Assembly: GCA_002495485.1 (NCBI GenBank)
Contig: DAFH01000025.1
Span: 15,895-31,769, forward strand
From: Candidatus Bathyarchaeota archaeon UBA185
Lineage (GTDB): Archaea; Thermoproteota; Bathyarchaeia; 40CM-2-53-6
DNA length: 15,875 bases
Direction: 5' to 3'
A program made the position numbers and the translations under genes. The notes below the pieces were generated by a model. It searched no databases, was not told the DNA's origin, and saw only the letters and a list, made by a program, of their open reading frames with translations. Each line of letters begins with the position of its first letter. Position 1 is the first letter of the stretch. Below are positions 1 to 8,192 of the stretch, one piece after another.

Positions 1-2216
1 ATCACGCATATGGTCGTTCCTGGAGTTCCTAGGTATGTCCCGGTAATCGTGAAGTTTCTTCCCGAGTCGAACGTCGTCGGTCCGGTCGGGGTCACTTGGA
101 AGGTGTTAGTCCACTGTTTGTAGTAGTCCGTGTTGACGGTACTTCCTCCTGATACTATCGTGCCCGTGTCGGTCGCTCCGCCGGCGCTATTCTCCCATCT
201 CGAGTTGAGTGGAGCCCCAGAGAGAGTAGTTGCGAAAGCAACTGTTGAACCATTGTCGCTGTATCCCCAGCATGAGGCTGTCGCCATGGCAGTTGTAGGG
301 ACGTTGCATATTGTGGATCCAGCGGTTCCTAGATAAGTCCCGACTAGGGGCAGGGTGAGATTCGGGTCAAAAGCGGACTGGGCTTTGGCGGTTATCTGGA
401 ACGTGTTGTTCCACTGCTTGAAATAATCCACGTTGAACGTAGCACCACCAGTCGTAATCGGCGTTGTGTCGCTGGGGCCGTTTGCCAGGTTTTCCCATCT
501 AGCGTTTGCGGCGGCTCCCTCCATGGACGCCGGGAAAGTCGTTGCTGTATCGTAGTCTGTCCAGCCGGACACTGATCCTGTCGCGGCTCCTCCGGAGGGC
601 GCTATGAGAATGACTGTTGAACCGGTTCCTAGATATGTCCGGTTGACGAGGGCCAAGAGACCGGAGTCAAACGTTGATTGGCCGCTCGCGGTGACTTGGT
701 AGGTGTTGCTGAGCTGCTTGTAGTAGTTGATGTTGTTGGTGTTGCCCCCGGTCGTCTGGGTGAATGATTGGGTTCCCAAGGGCTGCCATCTGATGTTTGG
801 CCCTTGGCCGCTTGGATTGGATGGGAAATTGACGGCCGTGTCGTAGTCTGCCCAGGCAGTGCAGGACTGTATCCCGGAACCTCCTCCCGGGGAGATGGTG
901 CATATGGTGCTGCCGCTGGCTCCTAGCAGAGTTCCGGTGAGTGTGAAACCGAGGCCCGCGTCCCATGTGGGCTGGGCGTTGGGGGTTATCTGGTATGTAT
1001 CGCTCAGCTGTTTGTAGTAGTTGGTTATGTGGGTGTTTCCGCCAGTTGTGTCGGTGAACGACCCTGTCCCGCTTATTTCCCATCGAGTGTTCGTTGGATT
1101 GTTTCCAGATGCTGTGGCCATGTTGACGGCCGTGTTGTAGTCAGCATAGCCTGCGCAGCTGTAGGAACTGGGCCCGGGCGATGCTGGGACCGAGACTGTG
1201 CAGATTGTGGACGAGGGCACCCCCAGGAAGGTCCCGGTTACTGTGAACGTTATGTTGGCGTCGAATGTCGTTGGCGCTGACGGATTGGCGGTGTACGTGT
1301 TCCAGAGCTGTTTGTAATAACTGGCGTTGAATGCGTTCCCGCCAGAACTGATTGTTGCCGTGCTCGTCGCACCGTCGGCGCTGTTTTCCCATCTAGTGTC
1401 TGAAGGAGTGCCTGTCATGTTCGCTGCGAAGGTTGCGGACGCGGTGGTGTCGGAGTAACCGGAGCAGGAGGCAGTGGAAGCGGTCGTGGTTGTGATCGTG
1501 CAGATTGGGGAGCCTGCGGTTCCAAGGGAGGTTCCTGTGATGGTCAATGTGAGTCCTGAATCAAAAGCCGACGGTGCGGAAGCGGAAATCTGGAATGTGT
1601 TTGTCCATTGCTTGTAGAAGTTGGACGTGTGCGTGTTTCCCCCACTGGTGTCGGTAAAAGAGGAAGCTCCGGATTGAAGCCAGCGCGAGTTAGGAGGAGC
1701 ATTGCTAATGACCCCGATCGAGACCGGCGTGTTGTAGTCAGCCCACCCGGTGCAAGAGGCGCTTCCGCCTCCACCTGGGAGAGTGATGGTACAGATGCTT
1801 GTTCCCGGGACTCCCAGCGAGGTTCCAGTCGGTTGGCCTCCGTTCAGTGAGTTGTCCCATGTTGTCTGTGCGTTCGGTGTGTCCTGGTAGGTGTTCTGTA
1901 GCTGTTTGTAGTAGTTGACGTTGTGCGAGTTACCTCCCGTCGTGTCTGAGAAAGAGGACGTGCCCGAGACTTGCCATTGGATGTTTGCGCCCTGACCAGT
2001 GGGATTTGTCGGCGCGGCGACGGCCTGGTTGTAGTCCGCCCAGGCATTACATGTGGCCGTTGTAGTTGTGCCACTCGTGGGGCTGTCCGAACATATCGTT
2101 TGGCCCCCCGTTCCCAAAATTGTCCCGGTAAACGTGAACGTAAGGCCCGCGTCCCACGCTGGTGGACCCTGACCGGCTGTAACGACGCCGTAGGTGTTCC
2201 TTAGCTGATAGTAGAC
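1..2216 (-). repeat. Seven complete and one partial ~100-residue Ig-like protein repeats
   Basis: The motif YYKQ (variants FYKQ, YFKQ, YYQL) recurs with its Gln at residues 357, 458, 556, 656, 756, 854, 954 and 1054 of the surface protein, so units are 101, 98, 100, 100, 98, 100 and 100 residues long. Each unit reads roughly NTYQ(I/V), then TFDSGL or TWDAGL, TGTxLG, TICTI, SCxGWADY, RWE, TTGGN and the next YYKQ. All complete units except the sixth (414-716) carry a Cys pair about 11-16 residues apart, suggesting a disulphide in an exported protein. DNA identity between units is low, so these are old duplications rather than recent copies. I do not recognise a named family. Confidence 0.85.
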
Positions 2217-3275
2217 AGTAGTGCTTGCGGGAGCGCAGACTCCGGACGCGCATGTTGTCACGGAGTAGGTGGTTCCGCCGCTGAACCTGTAGCGGGCATT
2301 CGCACCGTCAGCTGGGACCGTCACGGTCAATGCGCAGGACCCGGTGGCCGTGAAGAAGTGTTGATTGCCATCAAATGCTATGGTCGTAGGTGAGACACTG
2401 CAGCCTGAGACTGTCCCGGTCCCTGATGGAGCACCGTTCGCCGGTGTTATCGTGATCGGCTGACAAGTGGCTCCTGCCATTTCAATCGAGTCCGCCAGCA
2501 TTGCCCACTGAGAACTTGTGCCTAGAGTAGCGCTCACTGCAAGATTCGTTTGAGCGCTGCTCACCACGTTGTACTCGCTACCACCCTCTACGTTAGAACT
2601 GCCAGATGTGCTTGCGACGTACGGGTTTATGATCAGACTGAAGCCCGTTCCCGGAGTAAAGGACGGCGGTGAGTTTCCGCTAGGTATCCAAGTACCGACC
2701 AGTCCAACGATCATGTCATTCGCGGTCGAAGTCGATATCGTGACCGAAGGCGTGACACTGTTGCCCGTTGCTGAGCCGAATCCGCTGGTGTTAGGATCGA
2801 ACGGACAAGATGTGTTTGCTCCACTAACCCCGAACGCGGTAATGGTGATCCTGGTCGAGCCTCCCGTGAGGGTGACTGTGATCTGAGCCGAGGAAAGTGC
2901 CGAATTCGCGATTGCGTAGTATGCATAGCTGATTACGTTACCAGCGTTGTCTACTGACCCACGGAGTGCAAACGTCAAGCCTGTTGCTGTCACCGAGCTG
3001 ACAGTCGGGCCGAAGTCTCTTACGGTTACGAAGACATAGATGATGTCATTGGGATTGGTTGTGGTTAGAGTCACGACGCCCGATGATACGCTTGAAGATG
3101 AGCCAAAGATTGCTGTCCCGTCAATGGCGAGTGCTGCGTGTGCGGGAGAGACGGAGAAAATGACGAGCGCTAGGAAGGCAATGGGGAAGAGGAAGATTTT
3201 CTTCCGTTTGGGCTTGAACCTGAGGTGGTTGGGGTGAATGACTTTGAAAATCTTCGATACTGTGCGGAAACCCAT
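1..3275 (-). CDS. Large secreted surface protein with tandem ~100-residue repeats (3' end outside window)
   Basis: I read one open frame without a stop from an ATG at 3275 to the left edge: 1,091 complete codons and no terminator. A GAGGAAG Shine-Dalgarno element lies 8 nt before the ATG. Residues 1-27 are strongly basic, about 28-44 are hydrophobic and an AHA signal-peptidase-like site ends at residue 47, so export is likely. Residues about 50-270 form a Ser/Thr-rich, beta-predicted domain; its 'VSSVTATGLTF' and 'TSTANDMIVGLVGTW' segments resemble a beta-sandwich domain common in bacterial surface proteins. A Cys-containing linker follows, then from about residue 355 a chain of repeats anchored by Tyr-Tyr-Lys-Gln. 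No catalytic motif is visible. It is probably a cell-surface or S-layer-associated adhesin or stalk; that role is inference. The C-terminal anchor, if any, is beyond the edge. It is divergent from the ABC transporter at 3484. Confidence 0.85.
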   Translation of the reverse strand, partial: MGFRTVSKIFKVIHPNHLRFKPKRKKIFLFPIAFLALVIFSVSPAHAALAIDGTAIFGSSSSVSSGVVTLTTTNPNDIIYVFVTVRDFGPTVSSVTATGLTFALRGSVDNAGNVISYAYYAIANSALSSAQITVTLTGGSTRITITAFGVSGANTSCPFDPNTSGFGSATGNSVTPSVTISTSTANDMIVGLVGTWIPSGNSPPSFTPGTGFSLIINPYVASTSGSSNVEGGSEYNVVSSAQTNLAVSATLGTSSQWAMLADSIEMAGATCQPITITPANGAPSGTGTVSGCSVSPTTIAFDGNQHFFTATGSCALTVTVPADGANARYRFSGGTTYSVTTCASGVCAPASTTVYYQLRNTYGVVTAGQGPPAWDAGLTFTFTGTILGTGGQTICSDSPTSGTTTTATCNAWADYNQAVAAPTNPTGQGANIQWQVSGTSSFSDTTGGNSHNVNYYKQLQNTYQDTPNAQTTWDNSLNGGQPTGTSLGVPGTSICTITLPGGGGSASCTGWADYNTPVSIGVISNAPPNSRWLQSGASSFTDTSGGNTHTSNFYKQWTNTFQISASAPSAFDSGLTLTITGTSLGTAGSPICTITTTTASTASCSGYSDTTASATFAANMTGTPSDTRWENSADGATSTATISSGGNAFNASYYKQLWNTYTANPSAPTTFDANITFTVTGTFLGVPSSTICTVSVPASPGPSSYSCAGYADYNTAVNMATASGNNPTNTRWEISGTGSFTDTTGGNTHITNYYKQLSDTYQITPNAQPTWDAGLGFTLTGTLLGASGSTICTISPGGGSGIQSCTAWADYDTAVNFPSNPSGQGPNIRWQPLGTQSFTQTTGGNTNNINYYKQLSNTYQVTASGQSTFDSGLLALVNRTYLGTGSTVILIAPSGGAATGSVSGWTDYDTATTFPASMEGAAANARWENLANGPSDTTPITTGGATFNVDYFKQWNNTFQITAKAQSAFDPNLTLPLVGTYLGTAGSTICNVPTTAMATASCWGYSDNGSTVAFATTLSGAPLNSRWENSAGGATDTGTIVSGGSTVNTDYYKQWTNTFQVTPTGPTTFDSGRNFTITGTYLGTPGTTICV

Positions 3276-3483
3276 GCCATCTTCCTCAATATGCCCTTTG
3301 CGGGGCAAACCTCTGCCAGGCCCGCTCTCGACTGTGGAGAAATCGTTTCTGTACCCACAAACACATTGAGTTCGTACTCGGCGGGAATCTGGTTACTTGA
3401 CTAACTGGCCGAGAACAGATATCTCTCGTCGCGAGTGTTTATTCGCTAGATCTGCCTATTTCATGGAAGAATAGGATCACGGT
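3276..3483. other. Divergent intergenic spacer between surface protein and ABC transporter
   Basis: This 208-bp gap must hold the promoters of both flanking genes. On the minus side only the GAGGAAG ribosome site at 3281-3287 is clear. On the plus side the AT-rich element GTTTATTCG near 3437-3445 could be a TATA box placed about 40 nt before the transporter ATG, and no Shine-Dalgarno element precedes that ATG. I see no strong inverted repeat or structured RNA here. Confidence 0.4.
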
Positions 3484-5229
3484 ATGCTAAGACGAGCCTT
3501 CGACGATCTTCGGCCGTACCTCTGGCCGATGATTGTTCTGCTGGTACTGTCTCTCTTGGCAGTTCCGATTACACTGATTACACCGATCCCTGTCAAACTG
3601 CTAGTGGACAGCGTTCTTGGGTCTCAACCGTTGCCTGGATATCTCACCGTCTTTGTCGGTTCGCAGCCCTCAAGGAGCTTTGCTCTTTGGCTGGCGATCG
3701 GTATTCTACTGACGACGGCCGTACTGACCTATCTCCAGAACCTGGCGAATGTCTGGTACAGCAACAAGGTCGGAAATCGAATGACTCTCGACGTACGGTC
3801 CCGCCTGTTCCGGCAGATGCAACGCCTGTCCGTATCATATCACGACACGATGGGAGCAGCAGACTCGGCATATCGCACTCTAAACGATGCTCCCATGCTT
3901 CGCTCTTTCGGAATTGACAGCCTCATCCCGCTCACCACCTCGATACTGACTCTTGTGGCAATGATTCTCGTCATGTTGTACTTGGACTGGCAACTCGCCG
4001 TCATTGCTCTGCTCGTTTCGCCGCTGATGTTCGTGCTCACGCTGGTATTTCGTCCGCGTATCCGGGCTGGATGGCGAAAGTTCAGAGCCTCAGAAAGCGC
4101 GGCAATGGCTGTGGCGCAAGAGAGTCTCGGTGCGTCGAGACTGGTCAAATCTTACGGGCAGGAAGATCGGAGGAGCGAGCAACTGGTTTCCCACTATAAC
4201 GAGAGCCTATCGGCGCAGCTCAGTGTCCAAGTCAACAGCGCTGTATACGGTCTCTTGGTCGGCGTGGTCACTGCCTCGGGCCTGGCTGCTGTGCTGTACA
4301 TTGGGATTGGGCACGTTGAGGCCGGCATCCTTACGCTAGGGAACCTGTTGGTGGTAAACTTCTACGTGACCCAACTCTATACTCCATTGCGGAGTGTTGG
4401 CCAGTCCATTCTGGACATTCAGATGTCCCTTACAGGGATTGAGAGATACAATTCGGTTCTCGACGAGAAACCCGATGTGCCAGAATCTCCCAACGCTCTG
4501 CCCCTGACCAGAGCCAGAGGAGAAATTGCTTTTCACAATGTCTCTTTCGAATACACGAAGGATCATGCGGTTCTGCACGATGTGACCTTCGAACTGCCAG
4601 CGGGTAACCGGCTCGGAGTTGTTGGTCCAACCGGTTCAGGCAAGACGACTTTCTCAAGCCTGCTACTTCGACTGTTCGATCCCACAGCCGGCGTAATCAC
4701 TCTCGACGGAATAGACTTGAAAGACTACAAGGTTGCCGATCTTAGAAACCAGTTCGCCGTGGTCCACCAAGAAACAGTACTCTTTTCGACGACAGTTGCT
4801 GAGAATATTCGTTTCGCCCGTCCAAACGCAACGATGGCGGAGGTCGTCGCCGCAGCGAAAGCCGCTAACGCTCACGACTTTATCATGGGTCTGCCAGAAG
4901 GATACAACACGCTGGTAGGTGAGCGGGGAATGAAGCTTTCCGGCGGTGAACGTCAGCGCATCTCCATCGCCCGAGCGTTTCTAAAAGACGCGCCCGTCTT
5001 GGTACTCGACGAGCCGACCAGCTCTCTAGACATTCATACGGAGTCAGCGATACTCGATACGATCCAGGAGCTCATGGAAGGCAGAACTACTCTGATGATC
5101 GCCCATCGCCCCAGCACACTCAGGAACTGTAACATTATCATGGTTCTCGAGGAGGGCAGAGTGAGACGGATGACAAGCGACGTTGACTCGGTCCTATCGG
5201 AAATAGCAACCATACGCGTTCAGACTTGA
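3484..5229 (+). CDS. ABC half-transporter (MsbA/LmrA-type exporter)
   Basis: The 581-residue product has the usual length and order of a homodimeric ABC exporter: an N-terminal six-helix membrane domain (about residues 15-325) followed by an ATPase domain (about 345-575). Visible ATPase motifs are Walker A GPTGSGKT (381-388, Lys387), Q-loop Gln429, signature LSGGERQ (485-491), Walker B VLVLDE (505-510, catalytic Glu510), D-loop SSLD and H-loop His541. All key residues are intact, so it should be active. The family exports lipids, drugs or peptides; the substrate cannot be read from sequence. It is divergent from the surface protein, and a small membrane protein follows 97 nt downstream on the same strand. 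The ATG at 3484 gives a normal N-terminus (RRAFDDLRPYLWPM) before the first helix. Confidence 0.93.
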   Translation: MLRRAFDDLRPYLWPMIVLLVLSLLAVPITLITPIPVKLLVDSVLGSQPLPGYLTVFVGSQPSRSFALWLAIGILLTTAVLTYLQNLANVWYSNKVGNRMTLDVRSRLFRQMQRLSVSYHDTMGAADSAYRTLNDAPMLRSFGIDSLIPLTTSILTLVAMILVMLYLDWQLAVIALLVSPLMFVLTLVFRPRIRAGWRKFRASESAAMAVAQESLGASRLVKSYGQEDRRSEQLVSHYNESLSAQLSVQVNSAVYGLLVGVVTASGLAAVLYIGIGHVEAGILTLGNLLVVNFYVTQLYTPLRSVGQSILDIQMSLTGIERYNSVLDEKPDVPESPNALPLTRARGEIAFHNVSFEYTKDHAVLHDVTFELPAGNRLGVVGPTGSGKTTFSSLLLRLFDPTAGVITLDGIDLKDYKVADLRNQFAVVHQETVLFSTTVAENIRFARPNATMAEVVAAAKAANAHDFIMGLPEGYNTLVGERGMKLSGGERQRISIARAFLKDAPVLVLDEPTSSLDIHTESAILDTIQELMEGRTTLMIAHRPSTLRNCNIIMVLEEGRVRRMTSDVDSVLSEIATIRVQT

Positions 5230-5326
5230 CTCAACACTTACTAGCGTCTTCGGAAACTGATCCGAGTATCACAATGTGTACGACTCTCTCAAGTAGAGCG
5301 GACACATTTGCCTTTCATGGAATCGA

Positions 5327-5572
5327 ATGACAAAACTGAGAATACTGGGAATAGTCGGCTTGGTCTTTGGGGTCCTTGCGTTACTCGGAGGCTTGGCTCT
5401 AGTGGTTCTGACTCTACTGACAATCGTGATCCTTCTCCCCTTTCTGCCTCTAGTCGGAGGCTCTATACAGAGCACGATTTTTCTTCCCGCACTTGTGGCT
5501 ATTGGCGTAGGTATACTGCTCATCATAGTCTCAATAGTCGCCATTGCAATGGGCAGAGCGAAGAAAGTGTGA
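5327..5572 (+). CDS. Small hydrophobic membrane protein, function unknown
   Basis: The 81-residue product is almost entirely hydrophobic, with two to three predicted membrane helices (about residues 4-27, 28-45 and 50-75) and a basic tail ending RAKKV, which suggests a cytoplasmic C-terminus. It lies 97 nt after the ABC transporter on the same strand and may be co-transcribed, perhaps as an accessory subunit; that is only a guess from position. A competing frame from 5308 gives a polar, low-complexity product and is very likely a shadow. The Shine-Dalgarno match is weak (GGAAT before the ATG). I do not recognise a family. Confidence 0.65.
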   Translation: MTKLRILGIVGLVFGVLALLGGLALVVLTLLTIVILLPFLPLVGGSIQSTIFLPALVAIGVGILLIIVSIVAIAMGRAKKV

Positions 5573-5647
5573 GAGTAGCAACAGGTCCGACGCAAATTGT
5601 TTCGTTCTTGGCGAACCGAGCAGGTTTGAATCGGAGGCTGCGTTGGG

Positions 5648-6211
5648 TTAGCGGGGCCGGTACAAGAAACTGAACTTTGCCTTGCATATTTCGCAGAAGC
5701 TGTTGGATTTTCTGTCCGTGTCGAGGATGCCGTTCGAGAAATACATGACACAAGAGGGGTTTCGGCAATGGCCGAGTCCCATGGTGTGTCCTAGCTCGTG
5801 GACAGCTTCTTTGATCAGACGTTGAAAGAACAAATCCTTGCTTTCTTCTCTATACGGCTCGGGTCGCAGTCTGTAGGTCGAAATCACACAGACCTTTCCC
5901 GGTGACAGACCTTCTCCGAATACGAAGTTAAGACCCTCGACGTATAGGTCAACCTCGGTTACTCCCAACACTCTATCAGCGTCGACGCTTAGAGACGAGA
6001 GAAGCATGAGCAACTTGTCGGAATCATACTGTCGCCTCCTCGGATCATATGCTTGGTCGGGCAAGTCGATCCTTTCGGAGATGGTGAATGTCTGATTCTG
6101 GGAATTTCTCCTGAGCGACATGGAAAGCTGTTCTACGACCGATGTTTCTACGGGTCCCATGGGCACTATCACAATTTTGAACAACAAGGTCCACTCTAGG
6201 TTGTTATGCAT
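5648..6211 (-). CDS. amzA: Archaemetzincin (zinc metallopeptidase)
   Basis: The product carries the archaemetzincin signature HExxHxxGxxHC at residues 138-149 (His138, Glu139, His142, His148), followed by Cys154, Met156 and a CxxC at 173-176. This matches the family pattern of a catalytic zinc site plus a second, structural Cys4 zinc site. The N-terminus KIVIVPMG is also typical. Archaemetzincins are cytosolic metzincin peptidases found in archaea, some bacteria and vertebrates; their substrate is not established. About 187 residues from the ATG at 6211 is a normal size. A TTG at 6223 would add four residues, and TTG codons at 6187 or 6184, just before FKIVIVP, are also possible. It is divergent from sfsA with a 55-nt gap. 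Confidence 0.9.
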   Translation of the reverse strand: MHNNLEWTLLFKIVIVPMGPVETSVVEQLSMSLRRNSQNQTFTISERIDLPDQAYDPRRRQYDSDKLLMLLSSLSVDADRVLGVTEVDLYVEGLNFVFGEGLSPGKVCVISTYRLRPEPYREESKDLFFQRLIKEAVHELGHTMGLGHCRNPSCVMYFSNGILDTDRKSNSFCEICKAKFSFLYRPR

Positions 6212-6266
6212 CGCAGTCGCCAATCACGACGCGTATCGATCCGCGGGTAATCTCTTGCCTTCCGTG

Positions 6267-6998
6267 ATGGAAGAAACTGGTAATGTGCTCTTCACCCTAG
6301 GGGTAAATCAGTTTCAATTCGTCCGTAGACTAAACAGGTTCGTCGCAGAGATTCGCAACGGTGAGAGAAGTCTCGCTCTAGTGAGAAACACGGGTCGTCT
6401 TCTCGACTTGCTTGTCTCAGGCGCTCCGTGCTTATGCGTTCCCAAGATGGGTGGAAAGACTTCCTACACACTTGCTGGGGTGTTGGTGAACAGGAGTAAA
6501 GCGGCGCTAATTGACCCGTGGTTCCAAGCCAGAGCGTTTGAGATTGCAGCACAAAGGGGCTTACTTCCATGGTTGAGAAACTGGAACGTTGTTGGCAAGG
6601 AAGTGCGGTACGAGGATTCACGCATCGACTACGCCATCGGTCGCGGAGATGAGAGAGGATTCTTGGAGACAAAATCCGCTGCCTATTTTACCGGCTATTA
6701 CTCGAAATATCCCGACTGCCCGACAGATAGGGGCCTGCGACACATCAGGCTTCTATCGAAAATTGCGAGCAGCGGCCGACGAGCCGTAATCGTCTTCATC
6801 GCTGCCCACCCCCGGGCTAGAGCATTCTCACCCAACTCTGAGAAAGACCCGAGAATATTGAAGGCCCTGATAGATGGCACTGCGTCCGGGCTTGAGATCT
6901 ACTCTATGAAAATCCATCTAAGGGACGACGGCAGTGTCGTAATGGACAACCCCGCAATCCCTGTTATGCTTACAGAGAACTATGTAGCACACGCTTAG
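6267..6998 (+). CDS. sfsA: SfsA family protein (sugar fermentation stimulation protein homologue)
   Basis: The 243-residue product follows the SfsA layout: an N-terminal OB-like part with RRLNRFVAEI (about residues 18-27) and NTGRLLDLL (about 41-49), then a nuclease-like core with SRIDYAIG, the acidic ETKSAAYF segment, YPDCPTDRG and RGLRHI. SfsA proteins bind DNA, and the C-terminal core belongs to the PD-(D/E)xK-like group; the biological role in archaea is unknown. The frame is open back to 6120, but I chose the ATG at 6267 because conserved sequence begins shortly after it and the longer form would overlap divergent amzA. The gene is convergent with sdhB, whose stop lies 39 nt further on. 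Confidence 0.88.
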   Translation: MEETGNVLFTLGVNQFQFVRRLNRFVAEIRNGERSLALVRNTGRLLDLLVSGAPCLCVPKMGGKTSYTLAGVLVNRSKAALIDPWFQARAFEIAAQRGLLPWLRNWNVVGKEVRYEDSRIDYAIGRGDERGFLETKSAAYFTGYYSKYPDCPTDRGLRHIRLLSKIASSGRRAVIVFIAAHPRARAFSPNSEKDPRILKALIDGTASGLEIYSMKIHLRDDGSVVMDNPAIPVMLTENYVAHA

Positions 6999-7037
6999 AC
7001 GCTTAGGCGAGCCAATTATAGGAAATTCAGTTCCCAG

Positions 7038-7844
7038 TCACTGGGCTTCAGGGACGAGTGCCGGTTTGAAGCGACCGGCTAGAAGCTTTCTCTTGAGGAG
7101 CTGGATCCCGAGATCAGGATCAACTCCCTTGGGACACACCGCGCTACACGATCCCGCGACTCTACAGTCCCAGCATCCGTGAACGGTATCGATGATCTTC
7201 TCCCGTTCTTTCCAGCCTTGATCTCTAGAATCTGCGGCGAAACGGTATGCCTGGGCTAAGGCTTGGGGCCCTAGAAATTGGGGATCCCCGGCTACGATCG
7301 GGCATGCGGAGTCGCATAGTCCACACATGATGCACATGCTGAACTGGTAATAATCTCGTAGCTGCTCGTCCGTTTGCAATAGCTCTATTTGCGGCGGCCT
7401 ATCATTCTCCGTTTCGTGCCGGATGAGATGCGGCTTGATTTCGGAATACCGGCGAAAGAACGTATCAAAGTCTGCGACCACGTCTCTGACCAGGGGAAAG
7501 CCTGGCAGGGGCGCCACCTCGACCCGATTGCCAACCTCTGAGATCTGTGTCTCGCACGCCAATCTTGGTTTCCCGTTGACCATCATCCCGCATGAGCCAC
7601 AGTTGCCCATGCGGCACGAGTATCGAAAGGCCAGACCAGCGTCAACGTGTTCCTTGACCCAGAGTAGAGCATCGAGAACAGTCATGCCTTTCGAAATCGG
7701 GAAACTGAAGCTTTCTGCTCTCGTACTGCGGTCTTCCGAATTGGGATTGCGCCTGTGGATCTTCAAGAGACCGTCCATATTCTGAGATACCTTCACGGTG
7801 CGGAGAGTTTCTAGACTCTTTGAAACCAACACCTGTCCGGTCAT
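7038..7844 (-). CDS. sdhB: Succinate dehydrogenase iron-sulfur subunit
   Basis: This subunit passes electrons from the flavoprotein to quinone through three iron-sulfur clusters. The 268-residue form has the [2Fe-2S] ligands Cys77, Cys82, Cys85 and Cys97, the CxxCxxCxxxCP motif at 171-182, and Cys227, Cys233 and Cys237 in the third cluster region, which together supply the 4Fe and 3Fe sites as in E. coli SdhB. An extra Cys224 (GCWDC) is not present in E. coli. I chose the ATG at 7844 because its A-T-G-A shares bases with the TGA of sdhD (4-nt overlap, translational coupling) and homologous sequence starts soon after. An ATG at 7937 would add 31 Gly/Asn/Ser-rich residues inside sdhD and is probably not used. 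Confidence 0.95.
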   Translation of the reverse strand: MTGQVLVSKSLETLRTVKVSQNMDGLLKIHRRNPNSEDRSTRAESFSFPISKGMTVLDALLWVKEHVDAGLAFRYSCRMGNCGSCGMMVNGKPRLACETQISEVGNRVEVAPLPGFPLVRDVVADFDTFFRRYSEIKPHLIRHETENDRPPQIELLQTDEQLRDYYQFSMCIMCGLCDSACPIVAGDPQFLGPQALAQAYRFAADSRDQGWKEREKIIDTVHGCWDCRVAGSCSAVCPKGVDPDLGIQLLKRKLLAGRFKPALVPEAQ

Positions 7845-8191
7845 ATTCCCCAACCCATCACGACTATTGTTCGAAGACCCCATCCCAGAATTACTAGGCC
7901 CGCGGCCAGCGTTCCCGCGGACACCAGCCTGTCCCATGTCGGACCTGACTTGAACTCCAGGAGGATTCTGCGGAGGCCGTAGAGTCCATGGTATGAAGCT
8001 GCAGCAAGGAGAACGGTCAGGAGCGTTATTGTGATGAGTGTTTGGTAGCGGTCCGCTACCGTATTGTACGCCAGTGCCTGAGTGTAGCCTCCCACTCCCA
8101 GGAACGCCTGCATCGCAAAATGGACGGGCAGTGTCAACAGCAGTGCCATGATCATTGCGATGTTGATGAGTTGTAGTGTCGACTCTCTCAT
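7841..8191 (-). CDS. sdhD: Succinate dehydrogenase membrane anchor subunit
   Basis: The 116-residue product has three predicted membrane helices (about 7-31, 50-72 and 88-112). His24 in LPVHF and His68 in SYHGLYGLR are candidate haem ligands, and YHGLYGLRxxLLE is a typical SdhD helix motif. With SdhC it would anchor the SdhAB heads to the membrane and form the quinone site. The ATG at 8191 has a GGGGG element about 9 nt upstream. It starts 1 nt after the sdhC stop codon and its own stop overlaps the sdhB start, so all are read from one message. Confidence 0.88.
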   Translation of the reverse strand: MRESTLQLINIAMIMALLLTLPVHFAMQAFLGVGGYTQALAYNTVADRYQTLITITLLTVLLAAASYHGLYGLRRILLEFKSGPTWDRLVSAGTLAAGLVILGWGLRTIVVMGWGI

Positions 8192-8192
8192 T

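Noticed and set aside
667..2253. Short ORFs on both strands (for example 667-1083, 1029-1280, 1544-1774, 2047-2253)
   Set aside because: They are shadow frames of the long minus-strand repeat protein; their products are Arg/His/Pro-rich low-complexity sequence and share no repeat period at the protein level.
5249..5264. TCGGA/TCCGA hairpin after the ABC transporter as a terminator
   Set aside because: The stem is only 5 bp and no T-run follows; the downstream membrane protein gene may be co-transcribed.
5620..5645. GGTTTGAATC resembling a tRNA T-loop
   Set aside because: The flanking bases do not pair to form a T-arm, and no acceptor, D or anticodon stems can be drawn around it.
5308..5673. 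121-codon plus-strand ORF overlapping the small membrane protein
   Set aside because: Its product is polar and compositionally odd, while the +2-shifted frame from 5327 gives clean membrane helices.
6120..6266. 49-codon N-terminal extension of SfsA
   Set aside because: It lies opposite the divergent archaemetzincin start and shows no SfsA-like sequence; conserved sequence begins after the ATG at 6267.
7033..7045. CCCAGTCACTGGG palindrome at the end of sdhB as a terminator
   Set aside because: It overlaps the stop codon, allows only a 5-bp stem and has no following T-run on either strand.
7845..7937. 31-residue N-terminal extension of SdhB
   Set aside because: It lies inside sdhD and is Gly/Asn/Ser-rich; the ATGA overlap start at 7844 fits operon coupling and the family N-terminus.
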